A stretch of 64,000 nucleotides of DNA. It comes from Nodosilinea sp. FACHB-141 (lineage in GTDB: Bacteria; Cyanobacteriota; Cyanobacteriia; Phormidesmidales; Phormidesmidaceae). A model generated the notes under the pieces. The model was given only the letters and a program-made list of their open reading frames with translations. It searched no databases and had not been told where the DNA came from. A program made the position numbers and the translations under genes. Below, one piece after another: positions 18,663 through 27,699 of this stretch (its first letter is position 1; each line of letters begins with the position of its first letter). The stretch lies in NCBI RefSeq assembly GCF_014696135.1, contig NZ_JACJPP010000011.1, positions 372,001 through 436,000 on the forward strand, read 5' to 3'.

Positions 18663-18785
18663 GATCGTAGCGATAAACTTTCAATACTCGGCTGTACTGC
18701 GAACCGGAAAACAGGGCGGTGTATCGGCTGTAGATAGGCTATCGGTGTTGAGTGAGATGTCATCATCCATAGACGACTACTTTGA

Positions 18786-20204
18786 TCACCTCACTCCATC
18801 TATATCGTCTTGTTTCTGAACGCGATCGCGCTCAGCCAGTTGTAGCAGCATTTCTTCGTGCATCTGACGAGTGATAGGGTAAAAGCGGGTCAACAACACT
18901 GACATCGCTAGCAGCACCATGGGTACAGGGCCAATAAAAACGCGAATGGCTAGCAGGGCCGAGTCAGACTGCTGAGCAGCCTCGCTAACAAACCCTGAAG
19001 ACTGTAGCGCCAGGCCCACCAAAAATAGCCCCAGAGCCAGGCCCACCTTTTGCAGCAGCGTCATAAAGGCGTAGAAAATGCCCTCGCGGCGCTGGCCAGT
19101 TTTGATCTCGTCTAGCTCGATCACGTCGGGCAGCATGGCCCAGGGCACCACATAGGCGGTGGCCACCCCAAAGCTAATCACAATGCACAGCAGGTAGAGC
19201 GCCGCCACCTGCCCCGGCTGCACAAAGAACAGCGCAATCTGGGCAATGATCCAGGTGCCAATGCCGATGTAAAACACCTCTTGCTTGCCCAAACGACGGC
19301 TGAGGTAGTTGACGACCACCATCATCAAAATGGCGGTGCCCTGCACCAGCAGCGCCGCTAAAAAGTAGGAGTCAAGCCCCATCCAAAAGGTGGCGTAAAA
19401 GGGAATGATACTGGCGGTCATCTGTAGGGCCAGCCAGGCAAACAAATAGATGCCCACCACAAACACAAAAGCTCGGTTGGAAAAGACGACCCTGATCTGC
19501 TGGAGAAAGGGCAACGCGGCTTCGTCAGTGTCGGCGGGCTGGAGGGCATTGCGCTGCACTGCATAGGGATAGGTGCCCCAAACGCACCACAGTAATGGCA
19601 GCACCGACAGTACTGCGCAAATGCCACCTAAGACTAAATACTGCTGGCGCTGGTCAGCAATTACCTGAGCGATCACTAGACCGAGGCCGAGGGCGGCGAT
19701 CGCCCCAAATAGCGACGACCCCAGCCGAAAGGCGGTCAGCTCAGTGCGTTCGTCATAGTCCTTGGTCAGTTCGGCGGTGAGGGTGGTGTAGGGCAGGTTC
19801 ACTACCGTATAAAACACCTGAAACAACAGCGACATCACCACGTAGTACCAAAATCGGGCGGCATCGCCCCAGTCTGGCACCACCCAGGTGAGAAAGAAGG
19901 TCACCCCAAAGGGAATGGCTCCCAGCACAATCCAGGGGTAGCGGCGGCCCCAGCGGGTACGGGTCTTATCGCTCAGATAGCCAATGAACGGGTCATTAAA
20001 CGCGTCCCAAATGCGCCCGATCGCCAGCACCGACCCCGCCGCTACTGGGCTCAGACCTGCCGCTGTCGTCAAAAAAATCAAAAATGAAAACGACAGCAGG
20101 TTGGCGGTCATCCCTGGCCCAATGTCTCCAGCCCCAAAAGCCAGCTTGCCCCAAAGGGAAAACTTAGCAGGGGCAGCGGTGGAAGAAGGTGGGTTAGAAG
20201 CCAT
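18786..20204 (-). CDS. MFS transporter, GPH (MelB-like) sugar:cation symporter family
   Basis: This is a 12-span transporter of 472 residues. The N-terminal part KLAFGAGDIGPGMTANLLSF and RIWDAFNDPFIGYLSDKTRT with RWGRRYPWIVLGAIPFG are the signature regions of the glycoside-pentoside-hexuronide:cation symporter family; the Asp residues of helices 2 and 4 correspond to cation-binding positions in MelB. The second half has WAMLPDVIELDEIKTGQRRE, the mid-loop typical of the family. The substrate cannot be read from sequence. It diverges from the phosphoribosyltransferase gene across ~240 bp and has no obvious sugar-metabolism partners. Confidence 0.85.
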   Translation of the reverse strand: MASNPPSSTAAPAKFSLWGKLAFGAGDIGPGMTANLLSFSFLIFLTTAAGLSPVAAGSVLAIGRIWDAFNDPFIGYLSDKTRTRWGRRYPWIVLGAIPFGVTFFLTWVVPDWGDAARFWYYVVMSLLFQVFYTVVNLPYTTLTAELTKDYDERTELTAFRLGSSLFGAIAALGLGLVIAQVIADQRQQYLVLGGICAVLSVLPLLWCVWGTYPYAVQRNALQPADTDEAALPFLQQIRVVFSNRAFVFVVGIYLFAWLALQMTASIIPFYATFWMGLDSYFLAALLVQGTAILMMVVVNYLSRRLGKQEVFYIGIGTWIIAQIALFFVQPGQVAALYLLCIVISFGVATAYVVPWAMLPDVIELDEIKTGQRREGIFYAFMTLLQKVGLALGLFLVGLALQSSGFVSEAAQQSDSALLAIRVFIGPVPMVLLAMSVLLTRFYPITRQMHEEMLLQLAERDRVQKQDDIDGVR

Positions 20205-20430
20205 AGATTACCTGTTTAGTGAATCCACACTCGATCGATGACAAGGCAACAGCTTGGGGGACGACAATTCAAAAAGCGTCCTCAGTGTATTATTTCCCCA
20301 TTGCACAATGCTCTATACCGAGTCCAGCTTAGGAACTGTAGCGCTTCCCTAGGCAAAACTCTACACTTGGGCTTAAATCACCTGGGCTAAAACGGGCTGA
20401 GCACAGCGGCCTGCTGGGGGCTGCTTCAAA

Positions 20431-20441
20431 GGAGGATGGAT
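20431..20441 (+). promoter_or_regulatory. Ribosome site deciding the phosphoribosyltransferase start
   Basis: AAAGGAGG ends at 20435. The first ATG (20436) directly abuts it, with no spacer; the second ATG (20442) is 6 bases away, an ideal spacing. The protein is therefore taken to start MADFYVSWDD. Confidence 0.75.
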
Positions 20442-20972
20442 ATGGCTGATTTTTATGTGAGCTGGGACGACTATCACCGGGATATTGAAAAGCTCGCCAT
20501 ACAGATCTACGAGTCAGGCTGGGACTTTAACCAAATCGTTTGCCTGGCCAAGGGGGGCTTACGCATCGGTGACACCCTCTGTCGGCTGTTCGATGTGCCC
20601 CTGGCAATTTTGTCCACCGCCTCCTACGGTGGGGCCGATGGCCGCACCCGAGGGTCGATCACTTTCTCCCGCGATCTGAGCATGACTACCCCCAGTCTGG
20701 GTAGCCAGGTACTGATCGTCGACGACCTAGTCGATTCAGGCTACAGCCTCAAGAAATCCATGGCCTGGCTGCACCACAAATATGGTTTCTACATCGAAGA
20801 TGTGCGCACAGCTGTACTTTGGTACAAAGCTGAATCGATCATCAAGCCTGACTATCACGTGGTCTATCTACCCGATAACCCGTGGATTCATCAGCCCTTT
20901 GAACGCTACGAAACTATGAGCCCGGCCGAGCTGGCGGCTAGTTATCAGCTTCAGCCGGAGCCGGCGACTTAG
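20442..20972 (+). CDS. Phosphoribosyltransferase (PRT family, xanthine/guanine-like)
   Basis: This type I phosphoribosyltransferase of 176 residues has the PRPP loop VLIVDDLVDSGYSL (two acidic residues then the Thr/Ser-Gly turn) near residue 93. It also has the pyrophosphate loop IVCLAKGGLRIGDTL near residue 32, and a C-terminal YHVVYLPDNPWIHQPFERYE hood resembling the xanthine/hypoxanthine group, in which W-I is typical. It may salvage a purine base or act as a regulator; specificity is not evident. Its last 35 bp overlap the end of the convergent TPR-CD225 gene. Confidence 0.85.
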   Translation: MADFYVSWDDYHRDIEKLAIQIYESGWDFNQIVCLAKGGLRIGDTLCRLFDVPLAILSTASYGGADGRTRGSITFSRDLSMTTPSLGSQVLIVDDLVDSGYSLKKSMAWLHHKYGFYIEDVRTAVLWYKAESIIKPDYHVVYLPDNPWIHQPFERYETMSPAELAASYQLQPEPAT

Positions 20973-22143
20973 GGGAAGTTAGCTCCGCCGGGGCGGCAGA
21001 AGCTTCAGGCGGGCTGTAGAGGTGCTGGTAGCTCCAGTAGCCCATCAGCATCGTCACTAGGGTCAGGGAAATAACGCTTCCGGCTCGGCACAGCCCCTGA
21101 ATTGTCTTAGAGGCTCGCAAGGCACTGAGATAGTCGCCCTGCTGGTAGGCCTGACGCAGATTCATAGCGCAGGCTAGGGCCGGAATGCCCAGGGGTGGAA
21201 AAATCACAAAGGCGGTGAGCAAGACTCGATGCCACCGGGCGGGGGGGCAGGGTTGCCCCTGAAACACCTTGTAATGGCCCCGCCACTCAACTACCGGCTG
21301 ACCTTGCACTTGGCCTGTGAGGTCGAAGCTGTGAATGTCATCCATTTGCCAGCTGATGAGCAGGGCGCGAATCTGATCGGGCAGGGTGAAATAGTTTAGC
21401 CCTACCCCCACCGGGCGGTGGATTTGAATGCGGAAACGGTCGTCTAAGTACTCGGCCTCGACGACGACTTGCTTAAGTCCCAACTCCGCCTGTAGGCGCT
21501 GGGAGAGGGCGCGATCGCGGTGAACCTGCTGCAGGTGGTGCAGCTTTAGCCGCGCCTGATCGAGGTTGAGATCGTTGCAGAGGGCCAGCTCCCAGTCGTG
21601 GGCAGCGGCGATGGTTTGCCCGAGCTGCTCGTGAACGTGGCCTCGGTGCAGGTAGGCCTCAGCCAGGTTGGGATTGGCGGCAATGGCGGCATCAAAATCG
21701 GCTAGGGCGGCGACATAGTCCTGCTGTCGAAAGTACAGCAGCCCCCGGTTGTAGTGAATTAGAGCATGGCCGGGCTGGTGCTGCAGCGCCTGTTGCCAGT
21801 CGGCCAGGGCCAGGTCATCTCGCCCCTGCTGGCAGTGGAGCAGGCCGCGATTGCCGTAGGCGCGCACGTTGGCAGGATCAAGGGCGATCGCCGCCGAAAA
21901 ATGCTCCAGCGCCGCCCCTGTGTCCTCAATCTGCCAGTATGCCTTGCCCAGCTCAATGTGGATATCGGCCGGACAGGGCGAATGGTCTAGGGCCTGGGGC
22001 AAAACCGTCAGCGCTACCTCAATGTTGCCCTTCCGCATTTGGGTCAAAGCCTGCCGATGACGGTAGCGAGCCTGCTGACGACGTAACCAGGGGGTGAGGT
22101 AGAGTCCCATAACCTTGAAAATAGTGTGGAGGAGGAGAAGCAA
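20938..22143 (-). CDS. TPR protein with C-terminal CD225/dispanin-like membrane domain
   Basis: This 401-residue protein has an N-terminal hydrophobic helix (residues 1-20). TPR units lie at about 30-200 (for example RAYGNRGLLHCQQGRDDLAL, HYNRGLLYFRQQDYVAAL, EAYLHRGHVHEQLGQT). A beta-rich region at ~225-300 follows, with RIQIHRPVGVGLNYFTLPDQ. The C-terminal two-span segment at ~306-376 reads FPPLGIPALACAMNLRQAYQ, then GDYLSALRASKTIQGLC. This last part fits the CD225/dispanin pattern (hydrophobic span, cytosolic 'GD...A..AS..A', second span). The fold predicts a membrane-anchored scaffold. It is the fourth gene of a minus-strand group led by the PP2C phosphatase; co-transcription is possible but gaps are 100-150 bp. 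Confidence 0.75.
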   Translation of the reverse strand: MLLLLHTIFKVMGLYLTPWLRRQQARYRHRQALTQMRKGNIEVALTVLPQALDHSPCPADIHIELGKAYWQIEDTGAALEHFSAAIALDPANVRAYGNRGLLHCQQGRDDLALADWQQALQHQPGHALIHYNRGLLYFRQQDYVAALADFDAAIAANPNLAEAYLHRGHVHEQLGQTIAAAHDWELALCNDLNLDQARLKLHHLQQVHRDRALSQRLQAELGLKQVVVEAEYLDDRFRIQIHRPVGVGLNYFTLPDQIRALLISWQMDDIHSFDLTGQVQGQPVVEWRGHYKVFQGQPCPPARWHRVLLTAFVIFPPLGIPALACAMNLRQAYQQGDYLSALRASKTIQGLCRAGSVISLTLVTMLMGYWSYQHLYSPPEASAAPAELTSPKSPAPAEADN

Positions 22144-22296
22144 CCACCCCCATGATTTCCTCGGAAATTAGGCCGTGTCAGTGAAGCGTTACGAAAACGT
22201 AACGGAGCATTAGGGCTTGGTAGTCGCTGTCATACAGAATCGCTAACTAATTGCCGCGATCGCCCCCCTCGGTAGAAGGATTTGTAGAAAAATCAC

Positions 22297-22917
22297 CTAT
22301 AGAGGCTCGCTACCCTCGTTCTGGGCCGCCTTGAGAGCCACTGAGGCTACAGTCAAGGTGAGCCGCGCTTGCTCTAGATTAGATAACGAGTCCCAGTCAG
22401 TCGCCGGAATTGCCCGCAGGTTAAGCTCTAAAATCTCGCCCCGGCCGTCGCGTAGAGAGTAGGCCAAGGGGCGAGCCAGCACCGCCAGGTCGTCAGCATC
22501 CCAGTCGGGCAGAATGTCATCCACGCACTGTACCAGCTGCTCGATCAGGGGTTGACCACTGCGGGCCAGGGCAGTGGCAGAGTTCGCCAGACGGTGCAGC
22601 AGCCCGCTGGGCACGCGACTCTGAAACTGTCGCAGCTGCTCAAGCACCGGATTGACTGTCTGATCCTCGGGGTCACCCATCTGGGTTGCCATCTGAGCAG
22701 ATAATACTTGCCATCCCGCTGCGATCGCAGCATCCGTCTCTCCGCCGTCGAGGGCGTCAAACTCTGTCTCTAGGCTAGCTAGGTAGGCCTCAGACTCAGG
22801 GGCCAGCGGTTGCCAAGGATACCCAGTTTCGGGGTCGAGAATACTGGCAAGCAAATCGTGTTCAGTGGCCATGGCGGGCTCAGAGGCGGAGTTGGAAGAC
22901 AGGGAAGACTGATTCAT
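22297..22917 (-). CDS. Uncharacterised protein between CHAT-FHA and TPR-CD225 genes
   Basis: I do not recognise this family. From the ATG at 22917 (MNQSSLSSNSASEPAMATEH) the product has 206 residues; an earlier in-frame start at 22977 adds 20 residues of unlike composition. The first ~20 residues are Ser-rich. The remainder is acidic and helical, with repeated Leu heptads (VNPVLEQLRQFQSRVPSGLL, LIEQLVQCVDDILPDWDADD). No signal peptide, metal motif or membrane span is visible. It lies 102 bp after the CHAT-FHA gene on the same strand, so it may belong to the same functional group. Confidence 0.65.
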   Translation of the reverse strand: MNQSSLSSNSASEPAMATEHDLLASILDPETGYPWQPLAPESEAYLASLETEFDALDGGETDAAIAAGWQVLSAQMATQMGDPEDQTVNPVLEQLRQFQSRVPSGLLHRLANSATALARSGQPLIEQLVQCVDDILPDWDADDLAVLARPLAYSLRDGRGEILELNLRAIPATDWDSLSNLEQARLTLTVASVALKAAQNEGSEPL

Positions 22918-23019
22918 AGCGTTATCTACAGATGCACAAGAGGGTAACAAAGCCTGATGACTGTGGATACACCGCACTGCTGAGGGATTCCGTACGGAGC
23001 GAACAATTTCCTGATTTCC

Positions 23020-24660
23020 CTAGCAGGGCGGGGATGATTTGGGGCTACCCTCAAGGGTAAATTCCATCAGTTCGCCTTCCGGACTGCCAAACCGAATGGC
23101 CGTGCCCAGGGCGAGGGGCACCTCGGCCCGGTGGACGTGGTGCCAGCCGTGGTTGTCAAAGTAGTACGACCCATAGCGGGAGCGATCGCGCAAGTAATAG
23201 TGGGTCTCCTGCGTGCCGTTCTCAAACTGGGTGCGGCAAAATATTTCCGCATGCTGCCCCGAGACCCATGGTTCTAGGATGACCAAGTCGTTGTCGGGCA
23301 GTCGCCCCACCCGCAGATAGCCGTCGTAGAGGCGCCACAGGCGGGTCGGGGTGGCCAAGCAGCGCAGCACTACCGATTGGGTCATGCGCAGGTCTTGTCC
23401 CGGCAGCTGGGTCACAGCCAGGGCCGCCTCGCGCAGCAGATGCCCTTCAAACTGAGGGTGCTGGTATAGCACCGGCAGCGTCCAGGCCGGGTGGTTAAAG
23501 CGGTAGGCCGTCAGCAGATGTTGGCGGGCCAGGGCCACCGCCTGAGCGACCGGCTGCCGCTCGGCCAGCCCCCGAGCCAGCACCTGAATAAAACTCAGCG
23601 CCTCCTCGTCGGCAATGGAGTCGCGCATGGCCAGCACCGCCGGCACCCCGTGGTGTAGTAGCACCTCCGCCAGACTGCTGCGGGGGATGACCTCCTGCTG
23701 TTGCAGGTCGGGCTGGGCTCCCCAGCAGGTGTTAAACACCGCCAGCCGAATGCCGTTGTGAGCCAGCCCCTGGGCCAGCTCCGTGCCGGTGAGGTTGCCC
23801 CCCTGGCGCAGAAACAGCATTCCGCCGTCGGGGGCGGGCACCCCGTGACCCGCATAGAAGAACACGTTAAAGTAGCCGGTCTCCAAGGCCTTGAGCAGGG
23901 TTTTGGCATCGGGTTCTAGCAGGGTTTGCACCTGGCAAACCACGGGGCTCGCCCCCTGGTAGCTCAGGCGAGAGGCGCTCAGCTCCAGCAGCTGCTTCAG
24001 GGCCTCCGCTTCTTGGGGCAGTTGTAAAACCTGCTCGGTGTCTCCAGCGGTGATGCCGGGGTCGTCTTGACCCAGCACCAGCAGAATTCGCAGCGAGATA
24101 TCGAGCTCCGCCTCAGGCAGCGGCTCAACGGTGCTGGCAGTGCGGCTAAACAAAACTTGGGGGCCCAGCGACAGCGCTGGACAGCCGGGCTGGGGCTGCA
24201 TAATTTCCCAAGGCAGGCTGATTAACTCAGGCGGGCGCACCTCTAACCGCAGCTTAAGCGGGCGATTTTGACCGATCGCCATGCCCAGACTGCGCTCTAA
24301 GGTCTGACGAATGGGGCCGTCAAACAGCCACTCCCACAGGCTCACCCCAAGCCCCTGCATCAGTCGCCCGGTGTAGCCGCCGGCTTCTGCCGCCGGAGCT
24401 ACCCGGTCGAGCAGATCGTCGAGATGAAACTGGGGCACGTAGGCCGAGGGCACGTGGGGCACCTGGGGCAGCCCCCGCAGCGAAAAAAACTGCTGCCAGC
24501 TCTCCCATATTTGGGCCATTTGGCTATCCCAGAGGCGATCGTGGTGGGCATAGCCGCCCGGAAACGGACTCTCTAATACCCAAATAGCGTAGTGGGTAGA
24601 GTCGGCCTGGGTGAGGCGATCAATGGCAAGGCACAGGGTAAGGTCATCGAATGACGGCAT
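23020..24660 (-). CDS. CHAT protease-like protein with C-terminal FHA domain
   Basis: This 546-residue protein joins a caspase-like CHAT domain to an FHA phosphothreonine-binding domain. The CHAT region (~185-410) has NVFFYAGHGVPAPDGG with catalytic His272 and RLAVFNTCWGAQ with catalytic Cys312; both are intact. LISLPWEIMQPQP near residue 147 is the usual segment ahead of CHAT. The FHA domain (~445-535) carries LRVGRLPDNDLVI and WVSGQHAEIF, the phosphopeptide-contact Gly-Arg and Ser-x2-His loops. It starts 42 bp after the PP2C phosphatase gene, which makes an operon likely. The arrangement predicts a protease recruited by a phosphorylated partner. Its substrate is unknown. Confidence 0.88.
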   Translation of the reverse strand: MPSFDDLTLCLAIDRLTQADSTHYAIWVLESPFPGGYAHHDRLWDSQMAQIWESWQQFFSLRGLPQVPHVPSAYVPQFHLDDLLDRVAPAAEAGGYTGRLMQGLGVSLWEWLFDGPIRQTLERSLGMAIGQNRPLKLRLEVRPPELISLPWEIMQPQPGCPALSLGPQVLFSRTASTVEPLPEAELDISLRILLVLGQDDPGITAGDTEQVLQLPQEAEALKQLLELSASRLSYQGASPVVCQVQTLLEPDAKTLLKALETGYFNVFFYAGHGVPAPDGGMLFLRQGGNLTGTELAQGLAHNGIRLAVFNTCWGAQPDLQQQEVIPRSSLAEVLLHHGVPAVLAMRDSIADEEALSFIQVLARGLAERQPVAQAVALARQHLLTAYRFNHPAWTLPVLYQHPQFEGHLLREAALAVTQLPGQDLRMTQSVVLRCLATPTRLWRLYDGYLRVGRLPDNDLVILEPWVSGQHAEIFCRTQFENGTQETHYYLRDRSRYGSYYFDNHGWHHVHRAEVPLALGTAIRFGSPEGELMEFTLEGSPKSSPPC

Positions 24661-24702
24661 AGGCAGGCCTAAGGCATAGGGCCGGTAAATCAGGGGAGAC
24701 GG

Positions 24703-27084
24703 CTAGGGCGTGCAGCGACCCGCTTGGGCTGGGGTGACTAGCTTTAGCACCGTGCCTGCCCCATAGATCTGGCGAGTTTGCACCCAGCCCTCTTCCCCCG
24801 GAGCTAACAGGCGTTGACCTAGATTAGGGGCAGTAGGCAAGGCAGAAGGGGGTTGATTGGTTTCCTGAGGTTGTTGGTCAAGGGACTCGCCCGAGGGAAT
24901 TGAGCAGACCCGTAACCGCACCCACTCGACATTGTCCGCCGTGGTTTGGCGACTGACAACCCTGAGTACGCTACCTGTGGCTACGGCTCGAGTCTCTTCC
25001 GCTGCACTCAAGGCAGGCTGTGGGCCTAGCTGTAGCAGTTCACTGTTACCTGTTGCACTCAAAGGCGGTGCAGACTGCCAAAACGAGCCAACAGCGACCT
25101 CAACAATGGCGGCCAAGGCGGCTTCCGGTAGCGGTCGCCCCGCCAGAGCAGGTACCAACCCTGACGAGGCCATTGGCCGGAAAGCAACAGGCTCGGAGGA
25201 ATTGCGGCTCAAGGCAAAGCCCACACCCGCTAGCGCGGCGAGCACCACGCCCACACCTCCTAAGAAGGGCACCCAAGGAAAGCCTGATCGTCTGGGAACT
25301 GGGGTCGAATCGGCCGGTGAGACTGGGGCCACGAGCCGGGTTGACGGCGTTGCGGTTGAACTATTGTTCAAGGGCAGAGACCCAAGCACGCTGGGGGGAG
25401 TATTCTCTGCCTGCCGTAGGGAGCCCGCGGGTAGGATTGGCAGAGGGCCAAGCTGGGGCATAAACCGCATTAGCCCAACGGTGACATTATCGTGGCCATT
25501 GAGCCGATTCGCCTGCTGAATTAGGGCAGCTACAACCGGGCTGAGAGGACTGGGGGCGGTCGTTATAGGCGCTACCAAGTGGGGCGCAAGGATTTCGACG
25601 CGATCGTAGTCGCTGAGACCGTCAGAGCAGAGCAGTAGCACCATCGAGTCGTCGAGCAGATGATGCTGTACGGAGGGATATAGCATGCCCGAGTCGCTGA
25701 TGCCTAACGCCTGAATGAGCGCCCCTCCGCTAGGCAGCTGGACGGCCTCTGAGTAGAGGGCATAGCCCATTTGGGCTTCTCGGGACGCAACGTCGTCGTC
25801 TACTGTGATTTGGTAGCAGGTGTAAGGGCTGACTCGGTAAGCGCGACTGTCGCCAATGTGGGCGATGGAAACGTAGGGAAAATGCACCAGGGCCACTACT
25901 ACGGTGGTGCCCATGCGGGCGCGGGCTGAACGATTCTCGTCGTTATTGCGGGCAGAAATGGCGTCGTTGGCCAAGATCAGGGCCTGCTTGAGGCGCTGGG
26001 CGATCGCCCCTGGAGATGGGTAAGCCTGCTGAGTGAGGGGCTCTAGCTCCTGCTGAAGCAGCTTGATGGCCGTTTGGGAGGCCACATTGCCCTGCTCATG
26101 ACCGCCAATACCGTCGCACACCAGCAGCAACGGCAGGGTCTCAACGCTGTCCGCTGAGACCGGTAGGCGCTGCTGGCGCGAGTCTTTCTCGGGATAGCAG
26201 GCATCTTCGTTGCGATCGCGGCTTGGCCCCTGATCAGTATCTGCCGCCCAATCTACCGTCACTAGCAACCCCTGGGCTAGGGTATGAATGGCTCCCTCCA
26301 GTTCGGCTACCAGCTCTTGCTCAGAAGCTAATTTCCCCTCCTTGAGGGTTTTACACAGCCAACTGAGGTAGGGGCGCACCTCGGGTTGAGCCGTGGCCAC
26401 CAGCGACTGCCACTGCTGGCTCAGCTGAGCCAGGGTAGGGCTAGAATCGTCGGCCACCAGTGTGGTGAGCCGCAGTAGAGCACCATCTACCCGCAGGTTG
26501 TCGAGTTCTAGAAGGGTAGTAGCCAACTGCTCTTCCAGCAGCGCTGGCCACAGGGCTGCTACCTGCCGTAGCCAGTTGAGCTGCTGCAAAGGCGACCCCT
26601 CTGGCCACCGTTGAGCCAGCGAAGGTAGGACAGCGGCTTCAATTTTTCCCTGCCCAGGAGGAGCTCCTTTCTCGTCAACGCCCTGGGAATGCAGCCGCAT
26701 AGCAATGGGAGCGTTGTCCAAGAGCAACACCGTGGCCGATAGCCCAGTTTGCTCTGACGTTAGGTAGGCATAGGGGCGAGGAACCTGCTGGGCCAGGTGA
26801 AACAGCTTTAGGTAAGCCATTACCGGGGCCGGAATTCTTTCTAGGGTAGGGGGAGGAGTGTCGGGCCGGGTGTCGAGCCAGAGTTGATGCTTCCCCTGGG
26901 TCTGTTTTTGACCCTCGCCCCAGACCAAAAAACGCCCGGCAATCAGCGTGCCAGAGCGCCCGGTGAGCGGCCCATCGCCAACCGCCAGCAAAAAGCGATA
27001 CAGCAGGGGAGTTTGGCAAACCTTGCAGTGGCTGGCAGGTGGGGTCGAAACCGACCGACAAGAGGGGTTAGAGCACTGGAGCAC
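24703..27084 (-). CDS. PP2C-family Ser/Thr phosphatase with zinc ribbon and membrane anchor
   Basis: This 793-residue protein has an N-terminal four-Cys zinc ribbon (Cys 4, 9, 20, 23). A ~240-residue region of unknown fold follows (30-270). The PPM/PP2C domain lies at ~275-535. All metal-site motifs are present: DQGPSRDRNED (~284), LVCDGIGGHEQGNVAS, IAHIGDSRAYRV, LLCSDGLSDYDRV and GHDNVTVGLM. A Pro/Ser-rich stretch and one membrane span (~616-640, WVPFLGGVGVVLAALAGVG) follow, then a ~150-residue SH3-like C-terminal part that would lie outside the cytoplasm. It should remove phosphate from Ser/Thr. Its adjacency to a CHAT-FHA gene suggests it controls FHA binding. Confidence 0.88.
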   Translation of the reverse strand: MLQCSNPSCRSVSTPPASHCKVCQTPLLYRFLLAVGDGPLTGRSGTLIAGRFLVWGEGQKQTQGKHQLWLDTRPDTPPPTLERIPAPVMAYLKLFHLAQQVPRPYAYLTSEQTGLSATVLLLDNAPIAMRLHSQGVDEKGAPPGQGKIEAAVLPSLAQRWPEGSPLQQLNWLRQVAALWPALLEEQLATTLLELDNLRVDGALLRLTTLVADDSSPTLAQLSQQWQSLVATAQPEVRPYLSWLCKTLKEGKLASEQELVAELEGAIHTLAQGLLVTVDWAADTDQGPSRDRNEDACYPEKDSRQQRLPVSADSVETLPLLLVCDGIGGHEQGNVASQTAIKLLQQELEPLTQQAYPSPGAIAQRLKQALILANDAISARNNDENRSARARMGTTVVVALVHFPYVSIAHIGDSRAYRVSPYTCYQITVDDDVASREAQMGYALYSEAVQLPSGGALIQALGISDSGMLYPSVQHHLLDDSMVLLLCSDGLSDYDRVEILAPHLVAPITTAPSPLSPVVAALIQQANRLNGHDNVTVGLMRFMPQLGPLPILPAGSLRQAENTPPSVLGSLPLNNSSTATPSTRLVAPVSPADSTPVPRRSGFPWVPFLGGVGVVLAALAGVGFALSRNSSEPVAFRPMASSGLVPALAGRPLPEAALAAIVEVAVGSFWQSAPPLSATGNSELLQLGPQPALSAAEETRAVATGSVLRVVSRQTTADNVEWVRLRVCSIPSGESLDQQPQETNQPPSALPTAPNLGQRLLAPGEEGWVQTRQIYGAGTVLKLVTPAQAGRCTP

Positions 27085-27252
27085 GATCCGTTTGGGGCAG
27101 GTAAACAGCTCTTAATCTTTCATGGTATCTAACCCCAGCCGATTCAATGCCAGAATCTTTAGCCCCAACCTAGCTGACATCGACTAGCGCTAGGTCTGGG
27201 GCAATACCTTACCTATTTCACGGCGGTTGTGCCAGGGGTGCTAAAGACAGCC

Positions 27253-27600
27253 CTAGCTAGCTGATTTATCGGCCTCAACTCGAGGTAGCCCCATGCTGTA
27301 GTTGAGGGCACGGCTCTTGAGGTTATAGCTAATAGCTCCCTGCTGCAGGAGCTGCCGAATAAAGTGCTCCAAATCGGAGCCAATGCGGCGCAGGTTATAG
27401 TCGGTCAAATCTTCTCCGGCGGCGGCATCGACCAGTCGATCAAACTCGGCATAGACAGCCTTGATGGCATCGTCAGACCAGTTGAACTCGTTGTCGGGGT
27501 CAATGTCTAGGGTGAGCTTATCTTCGCTGGGCACCAGCTCGTTGTTGGCAACAACAGCGGTGTAAATATGAACGTGCCGAGTGGTCGATTTGAGCATCAT
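27253..27600 (-). CDS. ndhM: NDH-1 subunit NdhM
   Basis: NdhM is an oxygenic-photosynthesis-specific subunit of the NDH-1 hydrophilic arm. The 115-residue product has [55 protein letters not shown] and [18 protein letters not shown], the family signature from start to end. The first two codons are both ATG (27600 and 27597), and either may be used. It stands between the PP2C and gloB genes on the minus strand. It is not next to the ndhF-ndhD genes, although it contributes to the same complexes. Confidence 0.95.
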   Translation of the reverse strand: MMLKSTTRHVHIYTAVVANNELVPSEDKLTLDIDPDNEFNWSDDAIKAVYAEFDRLVDAAAGEDLTDYNLRRIGSDLEHFIRQLLQQGAISYNLKSRALNYSMGLPRVEADKSAS

Positions 27601-27699
27601 AGCCAGGTGTCGCCCTTCTGAATAGTTGTGGTCTAGGGTGGTTTAACCCCAGGATGTGCTGCTGTTGTGATTGTATAACAACCGTTCCCTGGCTAGAGC

